Assembly: GCF_027913035.1 (NCBI RefSeq)
Contig: NZ_CP115775.1
Coordinates: 620,001-684,000 of the forward strand
Length of the DNA stretch: 64,000 nucleotides
Direction: 5' to 3'
DNA from: Paracoccus albus
GTDB lineage: Bacteria; Pseudomonadota; Alphaproteobacteria; Rhodobacterales; Rhodobacteraceae
A program made the translations under genes and the position numbers. This document shows positions 37,001 to 45,741 of this stretch, piece by piece (position 1 is the first letter of the stretch; every line of letters starts with the position of its first letter). The notes under the pieces are model-generated. The model worked only from the letters and a program-made list of their open reading frames with translations. It did no database searches and was not told the origin of the DNA.

Positions 37001-37077
37001 TCTTCTGCCATCCTTGCGGTTGGGTGGGGGCACAGCTTCCCCCACCTGATTGTAACTTGAACGGCCAGAGGTAGGAC

Positions 37078-37749
37078 ATGTTCAGCCTGTTGCAACAAGC
37101 GGCCACGACGGCTGCTGATACCGGAACCCACGCGGATGCCGCGAATGAAGAAGCTGCGGCCGCTGCTGCCACTGCTTCGGCAGAGCACGGCACGGAAGCA
37201 GCCGGTCATGGCGCGGAAGCGGCTGGCCATGCGACCGAGGTTGCGGAACATGCCGTCGGCATGCCGCAGCTCAATACAGAGTATTTCGGCAACCTGATCT
37301 TCTGGTTGCTGGTCACGCTCGCGCTGCTTTACTGGGTTCTTTCGAAAGTGGCGCTTCCCCGTATCGCGGGTGTCATCTCGGACCGTCAGGGCGTCATTAC
37401 CGGCGATCTGATGCAGGCCGAGGAATACAAGAAAAAAGCCAAGGACGCTGAGGCCGCCTATAACGAGGCGCTTGCCAATGCCCGCTCCGAGGCGAACAAG
37501 ATCGTTGCCGCGCAGAAAGCCGATATTCAGAAGGATCTGGATAGCGCCATCGCCAAGGCGGATGCTGAAATCGCCGCGCGCACGGCTGAATCGGAGAAGC
37601 GCATCGGCGCGATCCGTGAAAGTGCAACGGCAGATGCGCGTACAGTCGCCCGTGATGTCACGGCAGAGCTTGTGCGTGCATTTGGCGGCAATGCGGACGA
37701 AAGCGCGATCAACGCGGCTGTCGATGCACGTCTGAAAGGGGCAGTCTGA
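37078..37749 (+). CDS. atpF': ATP synthase F0 subunit b'
   Basis: 223 residues. A long Ala/Glu/His-rich N-terminus (~1-60) precedes one membrane span ([19 protein letters not shown]) and a long coiled coil. This is the b' form found with b in photosynthetic and related alphaproteobacteria, forming a heterodimeric stator. The N-terminal low-complexity extension is longer than usual. It overlaps atpF by one base. Confidence 0.92.
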   Translation: MFSLLQQAATTAADTGTHADAANEEAAAAAATASAEHGTEAAGHGAEAAGHATEVAEHAVGMPQLNTEYFGNLIFWLLVTLALLYWVLSKVALPRIAGVISDRQGVITGDLMQAEEYKKKAKDAEAAYNEALANARSEANKIVAAQKADIQKDLDSAIAKADAEIAARTAESEKRIGAIRESATADARTVARDVTAELVRAFGGNADESAINAAVDARLKGAV

Positions 37750-38303
37750 TGAAGAAACTCTCCATCCTGCTGTCGCTTTCCGCGACCCCGGCACTGGCTG
37801 CAAGCGGACCGTTTTTCAGCCTTCGCAATACGGACTTCATCGTTACGATTGCGTTTCTGGTCTTCGTGGGCATCCTTGTTTACTTCAAGGTTCCCCAGAT
37901 CATTGGCGGCCTTCTGGACAAGCGGGCCGAGGGTATTCGGGCCGATCTGGAAGAGGCAAAGCGCCTGCGTGAAGAAGCGCAGGAGATCTATGCCACATAC
38001 GAACGTCGCCAGCGTGAAGTGCAAAGTCAGGCTGACGATATCGTCGCGAATGCGAAGCGCGAGGCATTGGCGCAGGCCGAGAAGGCGAAGGTCGATCTTG
38101 ACCATTCGATCGAGCGTCGACTGAAAGCGGCTGAGGATCAGATTTCCTCTGCCGAAAGCGATGCCATCCGCGCGGTGCGTAACAGCGCGGTTCAGACAGC
38201 CGTTGCCGCTGCCAGCGAAGTTCTGCGCCAGCAGGGCGTGGCGGCGGACCGCAGTGCAGAAATCGATCAGGCCATCGAAGAAGTGGCGCAACGTCTGCAC
38301 TGA
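37749..38303 (+). CDS. atpF: ATP synthase F0 subunit b
   Basis: 184 residues. A signal-like or membrane N-terminus ([17 protein letters not shown]) is followed by a span ([17 protein letters not shown]) and a coiled coil of ~130 residues ending VAQRLH. It pairs with b' in the peripheral stalk. The F1 genes are not in the window, as usual for Rhodobacterales where F0 and F1 operons are separate. Confidence 0.95.
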   Translation: MKKLSILLSLSATPALAASGPFFSLRNTDFIVTIAFLVFVGILVYFKVPQIIGGLLDKRAEGIRADLEEAKRLREEAQEIYATYERRQREVQSQADDIVANAKREALAQAEKAKVDLDHSIERRLKAAEDQISSAESDAIRAVRNSAVQTAVAAASEVLRQQGVAADRSAEIDQAIEEVAQRLH

Positions 38304-38328
38304 CCCCACCCATAGGGACAGGGAGTTG

Positions 38329-38366
38329 AAGGCCCGGCGCTTGTATGACGCCGGGCCTTTCTTACT
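38329..38366 (+). terminator. Terminator of the atp F0 operon
   Basis: Stem AAGGCCCGGCG with CGCCGGGCCTT, 9-base loop, then TTCTTAC; 25 bp past atpF. Confidence 0.92.
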
Positions 38367-38420
38367 GTGTTTCCGTTTCGTTATCGGCGCAGGCACGCGA
38401 ACCCGTTGATACCATCGCAC

Positions 38421-38453
38421 GAAAGAGAAAAGGCCGGGCAAAGCGCCCGGCCT
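38421..38453 (-). terminator. Terminator of the OmpA-family gene
   Basis: Stem AGGCCGGGC with GCCCGGCCT; the minus strand continues with TTTCTCTTTC. It lies 24 bp after the stop codon at 38477. Confidence 0.9.
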
Positions 38454-38476
38454 CAGCTTCTTCTATGCTGTCATTA

Positions 38477-39142
38477 TCAGCGCGTCGGGCGGATCAGGAT
38501 TTCTACGCGGCGGTTCTGCGCCTTGCCGGACTCGGTATTGTTCGAGGCGACCGGCTGGCTTTCACCGCGACCAATCATTGCGAGACGGGCGGAGGATACG
38601 CCAGCAGCAGTCAGGATACCGCCAACCGATTGGGCGCGGCGCTGCGACAGGTCGAGGTTATACGCCTCGGACGCGGTGGAGTCGGTGTGGCCGTAGATTT
38701 CAACACGGCTGTTCGGATAGCGCTGCAAGCTTTGCGCCAGACCATACAGGTCGTTCTGCGCCTGGCCAGAGACCGCCGCGCTGTCCGATGCGAACAGCAG
38801 ACCCGAGGGCAGGATAACCTGCAGGTAGTCGCCGCGATTGATGATCTGCACGCCCGGCGTGGTCATGACCTGACGAAGGTCCTGCTCCTGACGCTCAAGG
38901 ATATTGCCCGCCACAGCGCCCGCCGCCGCTCCAAGGATGGCACCGCGCGCCGCATCACGACCCTGATTATTGTTATCGTCGTCGCGCTGCGCGCCATAAA
39001 GCGCACCTGCGGCGGCGCCGATCAGTGCGCCTTGCTGCGTGCGCGACATATTGCTGCCGGGCATGGTGCCGTCTGGATTGGTACATGCGCCCAGACCGAT
39101 AATGCCTGCCGCACCGATAAGAAGGGAAACCCGCATGTTCAT
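38477..39142 (-). CDS. OmpA-family outer-membrane lipoprotein, YiaD-like
   Basis: About 221 residues. Signal ending in a lipobox (GLGAC), a glycine-zipper region (GALIGAAAGALYGAQ and GAILGAAAGAVAGNI), then a C-terminal OmpA domain (~110-221) with EIYGHTDSTASEAYNLDLSQ and NRRVEILIRP that binds peptidoglycan. It likely links outer membrane and cell wall. The start at 39142 is taken from GGCGAG upstream; a second ATG two codons later is equally possible. Single-gene unit with its own terminator. Confidence 0.92.
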   Translation of the reverse strand: MNMRVSLLIGAAGIIGLGACTNPDGTMPGSNMSRTQQGALIGAAAGALYGAQRDDDNNNQGRDAARGAILGAAAGAVAGNILERQEQDLRQVMTTPGVQIINRGDYLQVILPSGLLFASDSAAVSGQAQNDLYGLAQSLQRYPNSRVEIYGHTDSTASEAYNLDLSQRRAQSVGGILTAAGVSSARLAMIGRGESQPVASNNTESGKAQNRRVEILIRPTR

Positions 39143-39356
39143 ATGCTCGCCTTTCGTCATTTGCCTATTGTGCCGCAAAGGCACGTCTTGTTTTCAAAAC
39201 GTCGCGATACTTGCACAGGTTCCCGGCAAATCCTAGCCGAAGCGCAGTTACCCGGCTGAAATCAGGTCACATTCTCACGATAAATCTGACGCGATACCTC
39301 TCATTCCGTCGATCCGCGCTTGAACTGCGACGCACCTGCGGGCAAAGACAGGCCAA

Positions 39357-40010
39357 ATGGCCCGCTTGCCCAAACCCCTGCCTTATGCCCAGCAGGTCGC
39401 GATATTTTCGCGGCTGCGCGATGCTGAACCTTCACCTGTGACGGAGCTGCAACATGGCAATGCCTTCCAGTTGCTGGTGGCGGTCGCTTTGTCGGCGCAG
39501 GCAACCGATGCGGGCGTGAACAGGGCGACGAAATCGCTGTTCGAACAGGTTCAGACCCCGCAGCAGATGCTGGAACTGGGTGAGGAGGGGCTGACAGAGC
39601 ATGTCAAAACCATCGGCCTTTTCCGGCAGAAGGCGAAGAACGTGATGAAGCTGTCACGCATTCTGACCGAGGACTATGATGGCGAGGTGCCTGACAGCCG
39701 GGCGGCACTGATGTCCCTTCCGGGGGTAGGACGCAAGACCGCAAATGTCGTTTTGAATTGCATCTTCCACTTTCCTGCGCAGGCCGTGGACACGCATATC
39801 TTTCGCGTCGGCAACCGGACGCATATTGCACCCGGTCGCGACGTCGAAGAGGTGGAGCGTGCGATTGAAGACAATGTCCCCGCCCAGTTCCAGCAGAACG
39901 CCCATCACTGGCTGATCCTGCATGGCCGATATGTCTGCCAGGCGCGTCGCCCGCGATGCACGATCTGTCCCATAGAAGATCTCTGCCCGTATGAGGAGAA
40001 AACCGTATGA
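39357..40010 (+). CDS. nth: Endonuclease III
   Basis: 217 residues. Helix-hairpin-helix with LPGVGRKTANVVLN (catalytic Lys), the catalytic Asp in AVDTHIFRVGNR and a C-terminal [4Fe-4S] motif C-X6-C-X2-C-X5-C (CQARRPRCTICPIEDLC). It removes oxidised pyrimidines from DNA and nicks the abasic site. It overlaps the kinase gene downstream by 4 bases. Confidence 0.96.
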   Translation: MARLPKPLPYAQQVAIFSRLRDAEPSPVTELQHGNAFQLLVAVALSAQATDAGVNRATKSLFEQVQTPQQMLELGEEGLTEHVKTIGLFRQKAKNVMKLSRILTEDYDGEVPDSRAALMSLPGVGRKTANVVLNCIFHFPAQAVDTHIFRVGNRTHIAPGRDVEEVERAIEDNVPAQFQQNAHHWLILHGRYVCQARRPRCTICPIEDLCPYEEKTV

Positions 40011-41002
40011 GCGCATTTGATGTCATCGGCATCGGCAACGCCATTATCGACGTAATCGCCCCGATCGAGGATGATGACCTTCAGTCGTTGCAGGTCGAAA
40101 AGGGCATCATGCAACTCGTCGAGCGTGAGCGGTCGGAATATCTGCTGGCTCAGCAGGCGCAGCGCGGCAAAGCGCGGTTGGTGCCGGGCGGCTCGGTCGC
40201 TAACACGCTGGCTGGGATCGGCCGAATGGGGCTGAAAACAGCGTTCATCGGTCGGGTCGCGGATGATGAGTTGGGACAGGCCTATGCGCGCGATACCCAG
40301 GCGGAGGGCACGCAATTTGTGAATGCCCCGGTGCAGGGCGGCAATCTGCCGACCTCGCGATCAATCATTTTTGTTACGCCTGACGGCGAGCGTTCGATGA
40401 ATACCTATCTTGGGATCTCGGCCAATCTTGGTCCCGATGATGTTGAAGAACAGGTTTTCGAAGGGAATCGCTGGCTTTTCCTGGAGGGTTATCTGTTCGA
40501 CAAGCCCGCCGGGAAATCGGCATTTCTTGCGGCCGCAGATGCGTGCCACAAATCTGGCGGGCAGGCTGGGATTGCGCTGTCAGATCCGTTCTGCGTTGAC
40601 CGCCATCGTGACGATTTCCGCAGCCTCGTTTCGCAATCGCTCGATTACGTCATCGGTAATGTTCACGAATGGGAATCGCTTTATCAGACGAATATCGACG
40701 AAGCGCTTCGGCTGGCGACAGCGGATTGCGACACGGTGATCTGCACCCGTTCGGGCGATCCTGCTTTGCTGTTCCGCCGTGGCAAGCGGGTGGAAGTCCC
40801 TGTTCACCGTGTGACCCCGGTCGACGCCACAGGCGCCGGCGATCAGTTCGCTGCCGGTCTGATCTTCGGTCTTGCATCGGGCTGCGATCTGGAAACGGCC
40901 GGACGCATGGGTGTCATGGCCGCGTCAGAGGTGATCAGCCATGTGGGCGCCCGGCCAGAGCGTGACCTGCTGGCTGATTTTCAGGCGGCCGGTCTGATCT
41001 GA
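40007..41002 (+). CDS. PfkB-family sugar/nucleoside kinase, adenosine kinase-like
   Basis: 331 residues. Sugar-kinase features: N-terminal GGSVANTLAGIGRMG and C-terminal anion-hole motif DATGAGDQFAAG with the catalytic Asp. Close alphaproteobacterial relatives are named adenosine kinase, but ribokinase-like activity on another substrate is possible. The 4-base overlap with nth implies co-translation without an obvious functional link. Confidence 0.88.
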   Translation: MSAFDVIGIGNAIIDVIAPIEDDDLQSLQVEKGIMQLVERERSEYLLAQQAQRGKARLVPGGSVANTLAGIGRMGLKTAFIGRVADDELGQAYARDTQAEGTQFVNAPVQGGNLPTSRSIIFVTPDGERSMNTYLGISANLGPDDVEEQVFEGNRWLFLEGYLFDKPAGKSAFLAAADACHKSGGQAGIALSDPFCVDRHRDDFRSLVSQSLDYVIGNVHEWESLYQTNIDEALRLATADCDTVICTRSGDPALLFRRGKRVEVPVHRVTPVDATGAGDQFAAGLIFGLASGCDLETAGRMGVMAASEVISHVGARPERDLLADFQAAGLI

Positions 41003-41005
41003 CGC

Positions 41006-41947
41006 TCAGCTGCTTTCCGGTGGCTGAGAGGTCGGCTTTGCGCTGCGCCCGAAATCGGGTGCGGCGGTGTCCTGACCGGCCTCGATAATGCCCCTGCGGA
41101 TCGCGCGGGTCCGGGTGAAATAGTCGTGCAACTGGTCGCCGTCTTCCATCCGTATCGCGCGTTGCAGCATGAACAGTTCTTCGGTGAACCGGCCGAGGAC
41201 GTCCAGCACAGCCTCTTTATTGGTCAGGAAAACATCGCGCCACATCGTCGGGTCTGAAGCCGCGATACGCGTGAAATCGCGGAAGCCGGCGGCTGAATAC
41301 TTGATGACCTCGGACTCCGTGACCCGTTTCAGGTGATCCGCCACGCCGACCATTGTATAGGCGATAAGGTGCGGGGTGTGGCTGGTAACGGCAAGCACCA
41401 GATCATGGTGCGCGGGTTCCATATCCTCGACATTCGCGCCGAGCGCACGGATAAAGCGGCGCAGACGCGAAACCTCGTTCGGGTCGCTTTCCGGCAGCGG
41501 TGTCAGAAGCCACCAGCGATTATGGAACAACTCGGCGAAACCGGAATAGGGGCCGGAATGTTCCGTACCGGCCAGCGGGTGGCCGGGTATGAAGTGGACA
41601 CCGGCAGACAGGTTAGGGACGACCTGATCTATCACCTCTTGCTTGACCGACCCCACATCCGTGATGACGGCCCCCGGTTTTAGGTGCGGTTTGATATCGG
41701 CCATCACCTTGCCCATTGCACCGACAGGCACGCACAGAATGACCAGATCGGCGTCCCTTACCGCAGCGGCAGGGTTATCGACGATCTCATCGCAAAGGCG
41801 CAAGTCACGTGCGGCCGCGCGCGTCTTGACGCTGCGCGAAGTCCCGGTGATCCGCGCGGCCGCGCCCGCTTCACGCGCCGCCAGAGAGATGGAGCCCGCA
41901 ATCAGGCCCAGACCGATCAGCGCGACCTTGTTATAGATGACACTCAT
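41006..41947 (-). CDS. tyrC: Prephenate/arogenate dehydrogenase
   Basis: 313 residues. NAD(P)-binding ALIGLGLIAGSISLAAREAG and the catalytic PGHPLAGTEHSGP (His) are typical of TyrA/TyrC cyclohexadienyl dehydrogenases of tyrosine synthesis. No chorismate mutase or ACT domain is present. It follows hisC after 3 bases, an arrangement that joins the aminotransferase and dehydrogenase steps of aromatic amino acid synthesis. The C-terminal ~25 residues are polar and disordered. Confidence 0.92.
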   Translation of the reverse strand: MSVIYNKVALIGLGLIAGSISLAAREAGAAARITGTSRSVKTRAAARDLRLCDEIVDNPAAAVRDADLVILCVPVGAMGKVMADIKPHLKPGAVITDVGSVKQEVIDQVVPNLSAGVHFIPGHPLAGTEHSGPYSGFAELFHNRWWLLTPLPESDPNEVSRLRRFIRALGANVEDMEPAHHDLVLAVTSHTPHLIAYTMVGVADHLKRVTESEVIKYSAAGFRDFTRIAASDPTMWRDVFLTNKEAVLDVLGRFTEELFMLQRAIRMEDGDQLHDYFTRTRAIRRGIIEAGQDTAAPDFGRSAKPTSQPPESS

Positions 41948-41950
41948 CCA

Positions 41951-43048
41951 TCAACCCCTTTCAGCCATAAAGCGGCCAATGACATGGGCAACGCGCCTGC
42001 ATGAAGGCTCATCCCCGATTGTGATACGCAGACAGTTCGGCAGTCCGTAGCCCGCAACACGCCGCACGATGATGCCGTCCTGTTTCAGCGCATTGTCGCA
42101 GCCATTCGCGGTTTCCTCATCCCTGAAGCGGGCGAGGACGAAATTCGTGTGGCTCTCATCGCAGCCGATGCCAAGATCGTTCAGCGCGGATTGCAGCCAG
42201 ATGCGCCAACGGTTGTTTTCATTCTTGCAGCGTTTGACATGGTCCTGATCGCGCATCGCTGCCTCTGCCGCTGCCAGTTGCACAACTGACAGGTTAAAGG
42301 GTTGGCGCACGCGATTCATCACGTCAATCAAAGGTCGTTGCGCATAGCCCCATCCAATTCGCAGCCCGCCGAGCCCATAGATTTTTGAGAAAGTGCGCGT
42401 AGCAAGAACGTTGGGAAAGGCATCGGCAAGCTGGAAATCGAGACGAAATTCTTCGCCTGCAAATTCGGTATAGGCGCCGTCATGGACCAACAGAACATCG
42501 GGGCGAAGCGCCGATGCGAGGGATTGGACCTCTGCTTCCGATAACATCGTGCTTGTCGGGTTGCCCGGATTGGTCAGGAAAACGATGCGCGTATCTGCTG
42601 TGACGGCATCCAGTATCGCTTGTATGTTCACACGTCTGTCAGTTTCGGGCACGACAACAGGTTTTGCACCGGCAGCACGGGCGAGTATCGGATACATGGA
42701 AAAACCATGCTCTGTCATGATCACTTCATCGCCGGGGCCCGCGAAGCACTGGGTCGCAAATTGCAGGACTTCGTCCGAACCTGCACCGCAGATGATACGA
42801 TCAGCGTCAAGTGTATGGGTTTCAGCAATCGCACTGCGCAGACCGGCATGGTCGGTGTTCGGATAGCGGTGCAACTGGTGTGTCGCACGTATGGCGGCCT
42901 CTTTGGCCTTGTCCGAAGGACCGTAAGGGTTCTCGTTCGACGAAAGCTTGACCACGTTGTCGCGCCCTTCGACATGTGCGGCACCGCCGACATAAAGCGA
43001 GATATCCATGATGCCGGGTTGCGGCGTGATGCTTGGCTGGTCGGACAT
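41951..43048 (-). CDS. hisC: Histidinol-phosphate/aromatic aminotransferase
   Basis: 365 residues, fold-type I PLP enzyme. The PLP lysine lies in [30 protein letters not shown] near the N-terminus is the HisC substrate-binding motif. It makes histidinol phosphate and, next to tyrC, may also transaminate prephenate or phenylpyruvate. The ATG at 43048 has GGAGG about 6 bases upstream. A longer open frame reaching 43591 runs antisense through metY and is rejected. Confidence 0.93.
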   Translation of the reverse strand: MSDQPSITPQPGIMDISLYVGGAAHVEGRDNVVKLSSNENPYGPSDKAKEAAIRATHQLHRYPNTDHAGLRSAIAETHTLDADRIICGAGSDEVLQFATQCFAGPGDEVIMTEHGFSMYPILARAAGAKPVVVPETDRRVNIQAILDAVTADTRIVFLTNPGNPTSTMLSEAEVQSLASALRPDVLLVHDGAYTEFAGEEFRLDFQLADAFPNVLATRTFSKIYGLGGLRIGWGYAQRPLIDVMNRVRQPFNLSVVQLAAAEAAMRDQDHVKRCKNENNRWRIWLQSALNDLGIGCDESHTNFVLARFRDEETANGCDNALKQDGIIVRRVAGYGLPNCLRITIGDEPSCRRVAHVIGRFMAERG

Positions 43049-43240
43049 GGCGGCCTCCATTGGACCTGCGTTACTTATCCGGGGCGCAAGCAGTTGGAAA
43101 GCGGGACAAGTCGGGTTTTCTGCATTGGTGCGCTTGTCGCCCGCACATTGCCGGGGGCGGATCGCGATCAGCCGGATATTCAGCGTTGCGCCACCCGCAA
43201 CGACCGCCCTAGTCTGCATACATATCAGAGGAGAGAGAGA

Positions 43241-44527
43241 ATGACCGATGAGCTGGGTTTTGACACGCGCGCCATTCATGCAGGAACGCCGCCGGATCCG
43301 GCGACGGGGGCAAGGCAGGTTCCGATTTATCAGACCACGGCCTATGTGTTCCGCGATGCCGATCACGCGGCCAAGCTGTTCGCGCTGCAAGAGGTCGGCT
43401 ATATCTACTCTCGCCTGACCAATCCGACGATTGCGGCATTGCAGGCACGGATTGCCGATCTGGAAGGCGGCGCCGGGGCGGTTTGCTGTTCTTCCGGTCA
43501 CGCGGCGCAGATACTGGCACTTTTCCCGCTTATGGGGCCGGGCAAGAACATCGTGGCATCGACCCGGCTTTATGGCGGCACGGTCACGCAATTTAGCCAG
43601 ACCATCAAGCGTTTTGGCTGGTCAGCGAAATTCGTCGATCTGGACGATGTTGAGGCGGTGCGCGCGGCGATTGACGACGATACACGCGCGATATTCTGCG
43701 AATCGATCTCTAACCCGGCCGGTTATGTGACCGATATTCCGGCGATTGCAAAAGTCGCTGACGAGGCTGGGTTGCCACTGATCGTCGATAATACGCTGGC
43801 CACGCCCTATCTGTGCAAACCGATCGAAATGGGCGCGACGCTGGTGGTGCACAGCCTGACCAAGTACATGACCGGCAATGGCACGGTCACCGGCGGTGTC
43901 GTGGTCGACAGCGGTAAATTCGACTGGTCGGCATCGGGCAAGTTCCCGTCGCTGTCAGAGCCGGAGCCAGCTTATCACGGCCTTAATTTCCACGGGGCTC
44001 TGGGGCCGATGGCATTTACCTTCCACGGCATCGCAATCGGTTTGCGCGACCTTGGAATGACCATGAACCCGCAAGGCGCGCATTACACGCTGATGGGGAT
44101 CGAGACTTTGGCGCTGCGGATGCCGCGCCATGTCGAGAATGCCCAGAAGGTCGCGGAATGGCTGGAGAATGATGCGCGTGTTTCCTCTGTCACATATGCG
44201 GGGCTGGCTTCGTCGCCGTGGAACGCAACGGCCAATAAACACTATCCGAAAGGTGCAGGGGCGCTGTTCACCTTTGCGCTGAAGGGTGGCTATGACGCGG
44301 CGGTGAAGCTGGTCGACAACCTCAAGCTGTTCAGCCATGTGGCAAATCTTGGCGATGCGCGGTCGCTGGTGATCCACTCGGCCTCGACCACGCACAGCCA
44401 GTTGACCGATGAACAGAAGGTGGCGGCGGGTGCCGGACCCGATGTTGTCCGGCTGTCAATCGGGATCGAGGATGCAGACGATCTGATCGCCGATCTGGAT
44501 CAGGCGCTGACCGCCGCATCAGCCTGA
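43241..44527 (+). CDS. metY: O-acetylhomoserine sulfhydrylase
   Basis: 428 residues, Cys/Met-metabolism PLP family. [20 protein letters not shown] at the N-terminus and PLP lysine in [19 protein letters not shown]; the length fits MetY rather than the shorter MetB/MetC/MetZ. It makes homocysteine from O-acetylhomoserine and sulfide. GAGGAGAGA precedes the ATG. It is divergent from hisC with 192 bp between; I did not find a SAM riboswitch there. Confidence 0.92.
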   Translation: MTDELGFDTRAIHAGTPPDPATGARQVPIYQTTAYVFRDADHAAKLFALQEVGYIYSRLTNPTIAALQARIADLEGGAGAVCCSSGHAAQILALFPLMGPGKNIVASTRLYGGTVTQFSQTIKRFGWSAKFVDLDDVEAVRAAIDDDTRAIFCESISNPAGYVTDIPAIAKVADEAGLPLIVDNTLATPYLCKPIEMGATLVVHSLTKYMTGNGTVTGGVVVDSGKFDWSASGKFPSLSEPEPAYHGLNFHGALGPMAFTFHGIAIGLRDLGMTMNPQGAHYTLMGIETLALRMPRHVENAQKVAEWLENDARVSSVTYAGLASSPWNATANKHYPKGAGALFTFALKGGYDAAVKLVDNLKLFSHVANLGDARSLVIHSASTTHSQLTDEQKVAAGAGPDVVRLSIGIEDADDLIADLDQALTAASA

Positions 44528-44534
44528 CCGAGTG

Positions 44535-44566
44535 GCCCGGCCGTTTATCCGGCCGGGCTTGTTTCT
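44535..44566 (+). terminator. Terminator of metY
   Basis: Stem GCCCGGCC with GGCCGGGC, then TTGTTTCTT; 8 bp after the stop codon. Confidence 0.88.
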
Positions 44567-45598
44567 TCAGTTGGACGGAGCTGCTTCGATATCCTCTGCA
44601 GCATCAGCCTCTTCGCCGCTATCCGCGGAAGGCGCGACGTTCAAGGTGGTTTCTGAATCAGGCGTTGCCTCATCTTCGGCACCCTGATCTGCGCTGCCTT
44701 CGGGTGCCGTCTCCGACTGCACCTGTCTATCGGCCTCCGAAGCATCGGGCAGGTCCGGGGCTGTTGCCGCGTCACCCGCAGGATCGGTGGCCTCCGTCGG
44801 CATCGGCTTCGGCTCCATCGGCTTATCACCCTTGCCCGGCATATCGCAGCCCGCGCCGGGAAGCGCAAAACTGACATCCACATCTGCGGTAAAGGCGACT
44901 TCGCCACCCTCGACCGGAATGCTTTTTGCATCTGCCTCGGCACCCATAGCACGCATCATGACCGGGCCGGGCGGCACGGCGTCATTCTTCGGCTCTCCAA
45001 TGCGAATGATGGGGCCAAGCTCTACCCCAGCGGCTTCTGCCATGACCGATGCGCGGTGGGTCGCGTCTTCAACCGCCATCTGCAGCGCTTCGTCTTCAGT
45101 CGCCTGCGAGTCTTCGCGGATAAAGCGGATGCCCTGCATTTCGTTCGCGCCAGCGGTCACGATGCTGTCCAGAACTTCCCCGGCGCGGTTGATCTCTGTC
45201 ACCCGCACCGTCAGCAGGTTCTGTGCCATATAGCCGTCAATCGACGGGGCATCGCCGTTTTCGGGATAGTTCATCAAGGGGTTCAGTGACAGGCCAGAGG
45301 TCTGGATGTCGTCCTGATTGACGCCCGCTTCGCCAAGCGTATCCAGAACCGCCTGCTGACGTTCCGAGTTTGAGCGCATTGCTTCGGCGGCGGTCTCTGC
45401 CTGGGTCGTGACGCCAAGCGATATCATCACCTGATCGGGTGCAACGCGCGATTCTCCGTGACCCGAAACGCTGAGGATACCGGGCTTGGCACAAGCGCCG
45501 TGAGATGGCGGCGCCGCAAATGCCGGCGCACCAAGCAGCAGAATACTTGCGGTTCCAGCAAGTGCTGCGGTGATCGGTCTGGTCGAAAAGGCTGACAT
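44567..45598 (-). CDS. SIMPL (DUF541) domain protein with acidic C-terminal tail
   Basis: 343 residues. A signal peptide (ITAALAGTASILLLGAPAFA) is followed by the SIMPL/DUF541 domain (~40-245; ILSVSGHGESRVAPDQVMIS opens it), known from periplasmic YggE, which lowers oxidative stress by an unclear route. The last ~90 residues are rich in Glu, Asp, Ala and Pro with no hydrophobic core, an unusual addition. Two Cys (one near residue 36, one in GAGCDMPG near 252) could form a disulfide linking both ends of the domain. Confidence 0.88.
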   Translation of the reverse strand: MSAFSTRPITAALAGTASILLLGAPAFAAPPSHGACAKPGILSVSGHGESRVAPDQVMISLGVTTQAETAAEAMRSNSERQQAVLDTLGEAGVNQDDIQTSGLSLNPLMNYPENGDAPSIDGYMAQNLLTVRVTEINRAGEVLDSIVTAGANEMQGIRFIREDSQATEDEALQMAVEDATHRASVMAEAAGVELGPIIRIGEPKNDAVPPGPVMMRAMGAEADAKSIPVEGGEVAFTADVDVSFALPGAGCDMPGKGDKPMEPKPMPTEATDPAGDAATAPDLPDASEADRQVQSETAPEGSADQGAEDEATPDSETTLNVAPSADSGEEADAAEDIEAAPSN

Positions 45599-45741
45599 AT
45601 CAACTCCTCATTGTTCTGTATTCGGGCGATAACGCGGGAAAATGCTGTTTTGTTCGATCACATCCGCGCGTGTTCTTCCCATAGGCGTCTGTTCGGGTTA
45701 TTCAGGTAAAAAAACAACGCCGGCCGACAAAGGCAGAGCAT

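Noticed and set aside
43049..43240. SAM-II or SAM/SAH riboswitch upstream of metY
   Set aside because: Only a short hairpin around GTTGCG/CGCAAC is present; the conserved pseudoknot bases of these riboswitches could not be found.
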